Shown here: one piece after another, positions 1-5,209 of the stretch | How positions within the stretch are numbered: the stretch's first letter is position 1 | How the letters are laid out: every line of letters begins with the position of its first letter | Assembly (NCBI GenBank): GCA_004357435.1 | Contig: SMVS01000158.1 | Location: 1-8,527 of the forward strand | DNA from: Nitrospina sp. | Lineage (GTDB): Bacteria > Nitrospinota > Nitrospinia > Nitrospinales > Nitrospinaceae | Direction: 5' to 3' | DNA length: 8,527 nt | Translations under genes and position numbers: made by a program | Notes under the pieces: model-generated | Told to the model about the DNA's origin: nothing | The model's input: the letters and a program-made list of their open reading frames with translations, nothing else | Databases searched by the model: none

Positions 1-1000
1 AACCGATGCCCTGAAGTCCGCGATCCAAACAAAATTCAAAACGGAAAACCATCTCAGCTATGAAAAAAATCAGATCGTGGTTTCCTGCGGCGCCAAACAT
101 TCCTTTTACAATCTAGCGCAGGTGTTGTGGGAAGCGGGCGATGAGATCATCATCCCCGCGCCGTACTGGGTGTCGTATCCGGAGATGGTGGTGCTGGCCG
201 GCGCCACGCCGGTGATAGTTGATTCGGATGAAACGACCGATTTTAAAATCACCCCCGCCAAATTGGAAGAAGCTATCACGCCCCAAACGCGGGCATGGAT
301 ATTAAACAGCCCGGGCAACCCGACCGGTTCGGCTTACACGCAGGAGGAACTGGCGGCGCTGGCGGAAGTCACGCTGAAGCATGACCTGCTGGTGATCTCC
401 GATGAAATCTATGAAAAAATTGTTTTCGATGGCTTTCAAAACATCAGCATCGCTTCTATAGGTGAAGACATCCAACGCAACACAGTGGTGATCAACGGCG
501 TATCCAAATGCTTCGCCATGACCGGTTGGCGGATCGGTTACTTCGCCGCCGAGCCGGCCATCGCTTCCGCCGTCACCAAACTGCAGGGCCAAAGCACCTC
601 CAACCCGACATCGATCGCGCAGGCCGCGGCGGTCGAGGCCCTCAGCGGCGCCGACACCCCGCAAGCGGTCGCGACCATGGTGGCCGAGTTCAAAGTGCGG
701 CGCGATTATTTAATGGACCGTTATGAAAAAATCCCGGGTATCCGCTGTTACACACCGGTCGGTTCGTTTTATTCTTTCCCCGATTTTTATGAAATCCTGG
801 GTAAAAAATGGCGGGATAAAACACTCACGGGATCACTCGACATCGCGGAGTTTCTTTTGGCAGAAGCCAAGGTAGCGTTGGTGCCCGGCATCGCCTTCGG
901 CGCCGACAACAATCTGCGGCTGTCCTTCGCCACCTCCATGGACAACATTCAACGCGGCCTCGACCGCATCGAACAGGCCCTCGCCACTTTAACGGATTGA
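1..1000 (+). CDS. aspC: Aspartate aminotransferase, class I/II PLP-dependent (5' end outside window)
   Basis: This enzyme probably moves an amino group between aspartate and 2-oxoglutarate in the cytoplasm, using pyridoxal phosphate. The reading frame is open from base 2, so the GTG at 77 is an internal valine codon and the true start lies left of the window. About 332 residues are visible; type Ib enzymes run to roughly 385-400, so some 60-70 are missing. Visible marks are the PAPYWVSYPEM segment, NSPGNPTG (its NPTG starts at 317), the cofactor-ring aspartate in ISDEIYEK, the Schiff-base lysine in SKCFAMTGWRIG (codon 506-508), and the substrate-carboxylate arginine in LRLSFA (codon 917-919). 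The fold and PLP use are secure. The substrate is inferred from overall resemblance to type Ib aspartate aminotransferases; prephenate or another amino acid is possible. No clear terminator follows. Confidence 0.9.
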   Translation, partial: TDALKSAIQTKFKTENHLSYEKNQIVVSCGAKHSFYNLAQVLWEAGDEIIIPAPYWVSYPEMVVLAGATPVIVDSDETTDFKITPAKLEEAITPQTRAWILNSPGNPTGSAYTQEELAALAEVTLKHDLLVISDEIYEKIVFDGFQNISIASIGEDIQRNTVVINGVSKCFAMTGWRIGYFAAEPAIASAVTKLQGQSTSNPTSIAQAAAVEALSGADTPQAVATMVAEFKVRRDYLMDRYEKIPGIRCYTPVGSFYSFPDFYEILGKKWRDKTLTGSLDIAEFLLAEAKVALVPGIAFGADNNLRLSFATSMDNIQRGLDRIEQALATLTD

Positions 1001-1081
1001 TGCAGGTCTTTACCAGTAGTGGTTCAACAAAGTACAATTTGCAACTCATGGCATGGCGCCAAGTAACGACTTGCCCCTCGA

Positions 1082-1592
1082 CTAATGGGTGACACCTTTT
1101 CTTTTCTGCCCTTTTTCCAAGACGTTGATCGCTTGGTCTATCGGTTCTAGAAGGTTTTTTTGTATACGCATCAACCAGTTGACCTCATCGGGCGGGACAC
1201 GAACATGTCGAGGACTCGTAGTGTCCGGTGTTCCTATAAAAAATAGGTTTGCGTTGTACGTTAGAAGCGTGAGGTAGGCCAACATTACCTTATTCACCTC
1301 ATCCTCCGAAAGCACCCCGATCCTGGGTAAGAATGCTAAATACGCCCCATCCATGCGATCAGTCAGTACGAGTGCGCCCTTTGTCCCATTTTTCTCATCT
1401 AAATTCTTTTGAAGAGCATCCCTGTTAATCTTGAGCTCCGCCAAGAGAGCCACACGTATAGCCCTGCGCTCATGTTCGCGTTCATCGTTGCGCCTGAGTA
1501 CGGGCAATCTTCGCGTTGATTATAAGGGTGATTATTATACCAGCGAAGCCGAAAGCGCCAACGATTAGGGTTTGATAGTTGTAGAAAGACTT
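1082..1592 (-). pseudogene. Frameshifted gene for a small single-pass membrane protein of unknown function
   Basis: Two overlapping minus-strand frames together read as one protein of about 170 residues. The first (about 1592 down to 1482) encodes SFYNYQ, a hydrophobic helix LIVGAFGFAGIIITLII, then NAKIARTQAQR, and stops at TGA 1484-1482. The second (1507-1082) continues with NDEREHERRAIRVALLAELKINRDAL and runs to TAG. Joining them near 1485-1498 needs a one-base skip, so the gene carries a 1-base insertion or 2-base deletion. The first frame has no ATG, GTG or TTG between its upstream TGA and the helix; AAG at 1592-1590 sits where a start would be expected. The layout, a short N-terminal anchor followed by a charged, helical 'ELKINRD' segment, matches a widespread type of hypothetical protein I know only by pattern. 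The 141-residue piece could still be made from TTG 1507, but without its anchor. An assembly error is the main alternative for the frameshift. Confidence 0.65.
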
Positions 1593-1633
1593 AACTATTA
1601 GGATTTGATGTTTGTTAACTCGAGGGGTTGAAG

Positions 1634-1651
1634 GTCAAGTCTTTACTTGAC
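1634..1651. repeat. Perfect inverted repeat GTCAAGT-CTTT-ACTTGAC
   Basis: Seven complementary bases flank a four-base loop. It lies about 40 bases upstream of the expected start of the decayed minus-strand gene. It could be an operator for that gene or a small hairpin in its leader. No U-run follows on either strand, so it is not a standard terminator. Confidence 0.5.
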
Positions 1652-1772
1652 TACATATTTTATGCTACCAACATTAACAACCATTCGTCACAGCCGCTGC
1701 AAATTGGTTCATTGAGAATATCTCAAACGTACGGTTGCCAATACATTTTTTTTTCGGGATAATTGAACGGCT

Positions 1773-1825
1773 TGCCGGCGAAGCGCCGGGACTAAAGGGT
1801 CAAACTCTATCCTGCACTCAATAAT
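1773..1825 (+). repeat. Dispersed intergenic repeat, copy A
   Basis: This stretch starts with the hairpin CCGGCG-AAG-CGCCGG (1775-1789), continues through GGGTCAAAC and ends in AATAAT. By hand alignment it matches the reverse complement of 4966-5019 at about 38 of 54 columns, with one single-base gap. A small inner stem (GGGT with ACTC) is kept by a G-T pair, whereas the longer outer stem seen in copy B is lost. It is probably an older, decaying copy. Confidence 0.6.
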
Positions 1826-1829
1826 TGTC

Positions 1830-1928
1830 GGCGATAATACAAAGCGTCAGCTTTTTCGCCCCGCGCGGCTACTAGCCGTAGGGGCAACAAACGGAGCGGT
1901 CAGCTATTTGGGTCCAGCGGCACGCTGG
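1830..1928. other. Cluster of compact hairpins, possible structured RNA or repeat remnant
   Basis: Three adjacent foldable units follow one another. The first pairs GGCGA 1830-1834 with TCGCC 1856-1860 and encloses AAAGC-GTCA-GCTTT (1841-1854). The second pairs GCCCC 1858-1862 with GGGGC 1881-1885 and encloses CGGCT-ACT-AGCCG. The third is CCAGCG-GCA-CGCTGG (1914-1928). The first and second share bases 1858-1860, so they could be alternative folds. I recognise no known RNA family. The cluster lies just beyond the stop codon of the Bfd-like gene, so it may form part of that mRNA's 3' end. Confidence 0.35.
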
Positions 1929-1955
1929 GGGTGACATGGGAGGGGAGTTGTAACT

Positions 1956-2216
1956 TTAAACGTTGGCGGGGTCTTGGGAGTTTTCCGACAGGACTGCTTC
2001 CGCTTTCAGGCCGGCCTTGTAATCTCTGACCTTTTCTTCAATCTTATGCCGACACCGCTTGGCGCCGCAATTACCGGTTCCGACACCGATATTTCGGCGC
2101 AGAGCTTCAAACGAAAGGTTCCCACCGCGGATGGCTTTCATGATGGTGCCGCCGGTGATGCTCCGGCAAATACAGACTTTCTTGAAATTGTCGATCAGAT
2201 GTTTATGAGAGTCCAA
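1956..2216 (-). CDS. Small Bfd-like [2Fe-2S]-binding protein
   Basis: An 86-residue protein built around one BFD-type [2Fe-2S] domain. Cys15 and Cys17 (KVCICRSI) and Cys50 and Cys55 (GTGNCGAKRC) form a CxC-x32-Cx4-C pattern. The domain's usual G-x-G-T-G turn precedes the second cysteine pair. Bacterioferritin-associated ferredoxin itself has CxxC there. The Cx4C spacing resembles BFD domains attached to some FAD-dependent dehydrogenases, for example the CQGRTC type. It probably carries electrons in the cytoplasm, but the partner is unknown: no bacterioferritin or dehydrogenase gene is nearby. The best start is TTG at 2216, with AAGG eight to ten bases upstream. The first ATG in frame is at residue 26, inside the domain, so it is too late. 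A 91-base gap separates this start from divergent lnt, so the two genes may share a control region. Confidence 0.8.
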   Translation of the reverse strand: MDSHKHLIDNFKKVCICRSITGGTIMKAIRGGNLSFEALRRNIGVGTGNCGAKRCRHKIEEKVRDYKAGLKAEAVLSENSQDPANV

Positions 2217-2307
2217 TGTCTCACGCCTTGCTTTTTAAGGTTGACCTTGAATCATTAATATATCCGAATTGCATCAAATCACCTAACACTAATTCATCTT
2301 ACTATAT

Positions 2308-3837
2308 ATGAAGGCATTCGCCTTAGCTGTACTGAGCGGGGTCCTGCTGGCCCTGACCTTTCCCCGGTTCAACCTGGAGTTTTTGGCCTGGGGCGCTCTC
2401 ATCCCATTGTTTTTTGCCATCCAAGGGGCCTCCCCCCTGCGCGCTTCATTATCGGGTTTTGTCTCTGGTTTTGTTTTTTACCTCATGGACATGACCTGGG
2501 TGACCAACACCCTCATCAATTACGGCTACCTGCCGACTCTGGCGGCCTGGGGCGTGTTGCTCCTGCTGGTGACCCTGATGAGCTTTTTCCCGGCGCTGTT
2601 CAGCTACCTGGTGAACCGCCTCGGGGGCGGCAACCCGGTATCCCTGTTCCTGCTGGCGCCGGTGATCTGGACCGCGCTCGAATACCTGCGCTCGTCTCAT
2701 CCCAGGTACGGGTTTTCCTGGCTGGGCCTGGGATACTCGCAATTTCAAACACTGCCGGTCATTCAGATCGCGGAATTCACCGGCGTGTACGGCGTCACGG
2801 CGTTGATCGTTTTGGTGAACGCCGGGATGTTCGCCTTGATCCATCCTGAGTTCGCAGCGCATGAACAATGGCAAAAGTACCGGATGCGGATCGGCGGCGC
2901 GACCGCCGGAGTTTTCATTTTTTGCCTGGTCTACGGTTGGCTGGCGCTGGCGGATGCGCCGGCACCCAGAGGTTCCGGCCTCAAGGTCGGGCTGGTGCAA
3001 GGCAACATCGCCCAGCAAATGAAATGGAACCCGATTTATCGCACAGCCATTTTAGAACGCTACCGCGAACTGACTTTAAAAGTAGTTCAGGACCAACCGG
3101 ACCTGGTGGTCTGGCCGGAAGCGGTCACCCCCTTCTACTTCCAACACGATGCGGCGGGCGCACGCTTTGTAGTGGAGGGCGTGCGGATGACCCACACGCC
3201 CCTGCTGTTTGGCAGTCCGCATGTGGAAACCCGCGGCGGGCAACAGGTTTTGCTCAACAGCGCTTTTTACCTGTCGCGGGAAGGCATCGTCAAAGGCCGT
3301 TACGACAAAATCCATCTCGTGCCGTTCGGCGAGTTCGTGCCCTGGCGCTCCTTGTTATTTTTTATTGATAAGCTGGTGGTGGGTATCGGCGACTTCGGAC
3401 GCGGCACGGAGGCCACCGTGTTTCAGGTCAACAATTTTAAATTCGGCGTGTCCATTTGTTATGAAATCATCTTCCCCGACCTGACCCGGCAAGCGGTGAA
3501 AAATGGCGCGCAGTTTCTGGTGAATATCACCAACGACGCCTGGTTCGGCCGCAGTGCCGCTTCCTACCAGCACATGGCGATGGCCTCCCTGCGGGCGGTA
3601 GAAAACCGGGTGCCCATTGTCCGCTCCGCCAATACGGGTATCTCGGGAGCGGTCGATCGCTTCGGCAGGATCCATGCGGCCACCGATATTTTCCAGGAGG
3701 CCGTTGTATCCACCCTCATCTATCCGCGCACCGGGGAGCAAACTTATTACTCCCGGTATGGCGACGTGTTCAGCTGGCTGTGTCTGGCCTTGAGCCTGCT
3801 ACTTCCCCTGGGTTTGCGCCGCATGGACGCTCATTGA
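2308..3837 (+). CDS. lnt: Apolipoprotein N-acyltransferase
   Basis: Lnt moves a fatty acid from phospholipid to the N-terminal cysteine of apolipoproteins, the last step of lipoprotein maturation, and works in the inner membrane with its active site on the periplasmic side. The 509-residue protein has the family's two-part layout. Roughly residues 1-215 contain hydrophobic helices, including conserved-looking WLGLGYSQ near 145. Residues about 225-480 form a nitrilase-like domain, and a final hydrophobic helix lies near 490-502. The catalytic triad is visible: Glu271 in VVWPEA, Lys334 in YDKIHLVPFGEFVP and Cys384 in SICYEIIFPD, close to the E. coli positions 267, 335 and 387. Length is normal. 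ATG 2308 gives a proper first membrane helix but has no clear Shine-Dalgarno sequence. The gene stands alone, divergent from the Bfd-like gene, and a terminator follows. Confidence 0.96.
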   Translation: MKAFALAVLSGVLLALTFPRFNLEFLAWGALIPLFFAIQGASPLRASLSGFVSGFVFYLMDMTWVTNTLINYGYLPTLAAWGVLLLLVTLMSFFPALFSYLVNRLGGGNPVSLFLLAPVIWTALEYLRSSHPRYGFSWLGLGYSQFQTLPVIQIAEFTGVYGVTALIVLVNAGMFALIHPEFAAHEQWQKYRMRIGGATAGVFIFCLVYGWLALADAPAPRGSGLKVGLVQGNIAQQMKWNPIYRTAILERYRELTLKVVQDQPDLVVWPEAVTPFYFQHDAAGARFVVEGVRMTHTPLLFGSPHVETRGGQQVLLNSAFYLSREGIVKGRYDKIHLVPFGEFVPWRSLLFFIDKLVVGIGDFGRGTEATVFQVNNFKFGVSICYEIIFPDLTRQAVKNGAQFLVNITNDAWFGRSAASYQHMAMASLRAVENRVPIVRSANTGISGAVDRFGRIHAATDIFQEAVVSTLIYPRTGEQTYYSRYGDVFSWLCLALSLLLPLGLRRMDAH

Positions 3838-3859
3838 TTTTTGTAGAACAGCCCCCGCC

Positions 3860-3881
3860 TCCGGGGAATCCCGGAAAATTT
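3860..3881 (+). terminator. Probable Rho-independent terminator after lnt
   Basis: The stem TCCGGG (3860-3865) pairs perfectly with CCCGGA (3870-3875) around the loop GAAT, followed by AAATTTTA. It lies 23 bases after the lnt stop codon. A competing stem, CCCCG-CCTC-CGGGG, overlaps its left arm. The T-run is short, so strength is uncertain. Confidence 0.6.
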
Positions 3882-3902
3882 TACCCGCCATTGCCTAAAA
3901 TA

Positions 3903-3930
3903 TTTTCAGATAAGTGGCTGGTGTTATAGA
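3903..3930 (+). promoter_or_regulatory. Possible sigma-70-type promoter for msrA
   Basis: A TTTTCA -35-like hexamer (3903-3908) and a TATAGA -10-like hexamer (3925-3930) are separated by 16 bases. Each matches the consensus at four of six positions. It lies between the lnt terminator and the msrA ribosome binding site, where a promoter is expected. Confidence 0.4.
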
Positions 3931-3978
3931 ATGATACCCTCATTGAAGGAATAGATTTTATCGAAAAGGATCAATCCA

Positions 3979-4443
3979 ATGACCGAAAAAGCAACGTTCG
4001 CGGCGGGGTGTTTCTGGGGAGTGGAAGTGGCGTTCCGCCAGGTACCCGGGGTGGTCAACGCCTCGGTGGGTTACACCGGCGGCACCGTGCCCGACCCCAC
4101 TTATGAAATGGTTTGTTCCGGGAGCAGCGGCCACGCCGAGGCGGTGGCAGTCGAGTACGACCCGGATCAAGTCACCTACGAAAAACTTCTGGACGTGTTC
4201 TGGAACACGCACGACCCAACGCAGATGAACCGGCAGGGACCGGACATCGGCACCCAGTACCGATCCGCCATTTATTTTCACACGCCGGAACAACAACAAA
4301 TCGCCGAGCAATCCAAAACTCATCAGTCCGGTCAATTGGGCCGGCCGATCGCTACTGAAATAACCGCCGCTGAAAAATACTATCCGGCGGAAGAGTACCA
4401 CCAGCAGTACATCAAAAAGAGCGGCCGCCCGGGCGCGTGTTGA
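3979..4443 (+). CDS. msrA: Peptide methionine (S)-S-oxide reductase MsrA
   Basis: MsrA repairs oxidised methionine by reducing the S form of methionine sulfoxide in proteins or as the free amino acid, normally recycled by thioredoxin. The catalytic motif GCFWG sits at residues 10-14, with Cys11 as the nucleophile. Other family marks are SVGYTGG, a GHAEAV segment near 51-56, and a DPTQMNRQGPDIGTQYRSA stretch. The last residue, Cys154 in GRPGAC, is well placed to be a resolving cysteine. At 154 residues this is a compact form lacking the N-terminal extension of the 212-residue E. coli enzyme. The start is well supported: AAGGA at 3966-3970 lies eight bases before ATG. No MsrB domain is fused and no msrB gene is adjacent. 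The promoter-like sequence upstream suggests independent expression. Confidence 0.96.
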   Translation: MTEKATFAAGCFWGVEVAFRQVPGVVNASVGYTGGTVPDPTYEMVCSGSSGHAEAVAVEYDPDQVTYEKLLDVFWNTHDPTQMNRQGPDIGTQYRSAIYFHTPEQQQIAEQSKTHQSGQLGRPIATEITAAEKYYPAEEYHQQYIKKSGRPGAC

Positions 4444-4670
4444 CCCCCTTGCGGGGAGGCGGATAGCTATGCTTTGTATTATCTCCAACGATTGTTGGGC
4501 GCATGACAAAGTCTGACCTATTGCCTGCGGGGGCTCCCCGCCCGGAGGAAAATGAGACCTTTGCATGACATGAAAATTATGAATCCATCCTAACGATCCC
4601 ACCAGAGAAGTCGAGGTGTCCCCCCTTCTCCGAATGGGGTAAGGGAGATTTTGCCACAGATAAGCACGAA
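4444..4670. other. Spacer with several short hairpins
   Basis: No coding frame is supported here. Hairpins seen are CCCC-TTGC-GGGG (4445-4456), just after the msrA stop codon, CCAAC-GATT-GTTGG (4485-4498) and GCGGGG-GCT-CCCCGC (4527-4541). None is followed by a good U-run, so a msrA terminator is not clear. The part from about 4615 to 4670 (a C-rich block, then a GCCACAGATAAGCACGAA stretch) resembles degenerate dispersed repeats common between genes of environmental bacteria; this resemblance is from memory. Confidence 0.4.
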
Positions 4671-4715
4671 GGGCTGTCATGCTGAGTGGAGTGAAGGATT
4701 TCTGTTCTAGAGAAC
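4671..4715. repeat. Likely copy of a widespread 'GTCATGCTGAG' dispersed repeat
   Basis: The stretch contains TGTCATGCTGAG, then GTGAAGGATTTCT and TTCTAGAGAA. It resembles, from memory, a short repeat (GTCATGCTGAGC…GAAGCATCTC and variants) scattered between genes in many environmental genomes. It ends a few bases before the ribosome binding site of the 60-residue protein, so it probably forms part of that gene's leader or promoter region. Confidence 0.45.
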
Positions 4716-4733
4716 ATTGAGAGGGTAAATGCG

Positions 4734-4916
4734 ATGAACGAAACCGGCAAGCAAACTCCGTCAGAAAAACCAACCATCTACAAAAGCAAAAAGCAGATCA
4801 AAGAAGCCTGGGCCAAACTCCACCTTGAGGTCCCCGACCGCAAAACCCCCGCTCCGGAACAGGAGGCGTTGAACAAAATCTACGAAGACGACCTGTTCGG
4901 CCTCGGCAACGAATAG
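4734..4916 (+). CDS. Small charged protein of unknown function, 60 residues
   Basis: I do not recognise this protein. The product is hydrophilic, with no membrane helix, signal peptide or cysteines. It has a lysine-rich first half (YKSKKQIKEAWAKLHLEV) that could form an amphipathic helix, a proline-containing linker (PDRKTPAPEQ), and an acidic tail (IYEDDLFGLGNE) that might be a short binding motif. Evidence that it is real: GAGGG at 4721-4725 lies eight bases before ATG, the composition is protein-like, and a hairpin terminator begins within its stop codon. It lies on the same strand as msrA but 290 bases away, so a shared transcript is not obvious. A cytoplasmic adaptor-like or regulatory role would be a guess. 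Confidence 0.7.
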   Translation: MNETGKQTPSEKPTIYKSKKQIKEAWAKLHLEVPDRKTPAPEQEALNKIYEDDLFGLGNE

Positions 4917-4941
4917 CGGAGTACCTCCGCTGTTAAAATTT
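4915..4941 (+). terminator. Hairpin overlapping the stop codon of the 60-residue protein gene
   Basis: AGCGGAG (4915-4921) pairs perfectly with CTCCGCT (4925-4931) around the three-base loop TAC, followed by GTTAAAATTT. The left arm uses the last two bases of the TAG stop codon. It is a plausible terminator with a weak, interrupted T-run. Confidence 0.55.
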
Positions 4942-4965
4942 AAAAACTGGAAACTATGCCCCACC

Positions 4966-5019
4966 ATTATGGAGCGAATATCCGGGTTCGACCCAATTTG
5001 CTCCGGCGTTTCGCCGGCA
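4966..5019 (-). repeat. Dispersed intergenic repeat, copy B (inverted relative to copy A)
   Basis: On the + strand GGAGCGAAT (4971-4979) pairs with ATTTGCTCC (4996-5004) over nine bases, with one G-T pair. It encloses GGGT-TCG-ACCC (4984-4994). The next hairpin, CCGGCG-TTT-CGCCGG (5003-5017), overlaps its end by two bases. The reverse complement aligns with 1773-1825 at about 38 of 54 columns, and weaker similarity continues for about 15 more bases. The better-preserved stems suggest this is the younger copy, of a REP-like or small non-autonomous element. Confidence 0.6.
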
Positions 5020-5078
5020 GGCCTGGCCCGGTCACTTTAAAAACCCTGCCAATTGACGACCCGTCACTGGGAAGAATG

Positions 5079-5137
5079 AAAAAAAACCCCGCAACCTGCA
5101 ACCCGGCAAAAGCAAAATACTCATTTATCCTGCCGGG
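5079..5137 (-). terminator. Terminator-like region downstream of the beta-helix transferase gene
   Basis: Read on the minus strand, CCCGGCA (from 5137) pairs perfectly with TGCCGGG (ending at 5102) around a 22-base loop. Thirteen bases of G/T-rich sequence follow, then a run of eight T (5086-5079). The long loop and the gap before the T-run make it atypical. Its place, about 70 bases after the stop codon of the minus-strand operon, fits transcription end. A separate small hairpin TGACG-ACC-CGTCA lies at 5054-5066. Confidence 0.45.
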
Positions 5138-5209
5138 GGGCGTTGGGGGAAATCATAAGCGGTGGCGACCCAATGCGCGTTATCGCCATTCCAACGGGGC
5201 CATGAGCAC

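Larger units (their letters stand above)
1593..1955. other. Gene-free stretch rich in inverted repeats
   Basis: No believable coding frame was found here. The left part (to about 1760) is visibly AT-richer than the flanking genes and contains the GTCAAGT/ACTTGAC inverted repeat. The right part holds one copy of a dispersed repeat (1773-1825) and a run of compact hairpins (1830-1928). It separates the decayed gene from the 3' end of the Bfd-like gene, both on the minus strand. Confidence 0.6.

Noticed and set aside
77..79. GTG as the start codon of the aminotransferase
   Set aside because: The same frame continues open to base 2 with family-like sequence (LSYEKNQIVVSCGAK), so GTG 77 is an internal valine.
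1482..1507. Programmed frameshift in the small membrane-protein gene
   Set aside because: No slippery heptamer, adjacent stimulatory stem or internal Shine-Dalgarno-like site is evident at the junction, and the start codon is also missing. Mutation is simpler.
3958..4773. 271-codon minus-strand frame opposite msrA
   Set aside because: Shadow of the msrA coding strand. MsrA has its catalytic motif and ribosome binding site on the + strand, and the frame crosses repeats beyond the gene.
4577..4777. 66-codon minus-strand frame over the GTCATGCTGAG repeat
   Set aside because: Its translation looks like the spurious proteins usually produced by such repeats, and it overlaps the better-supported 60-residue gene.
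4982..4995. tRNA T-arm-like sequence GGGTTCGACCC
   Set aside because: No anticodon arm, D arm or acceptor stem lies at the right distances. The motif is the inner stem of the dispersed repeat copy B.
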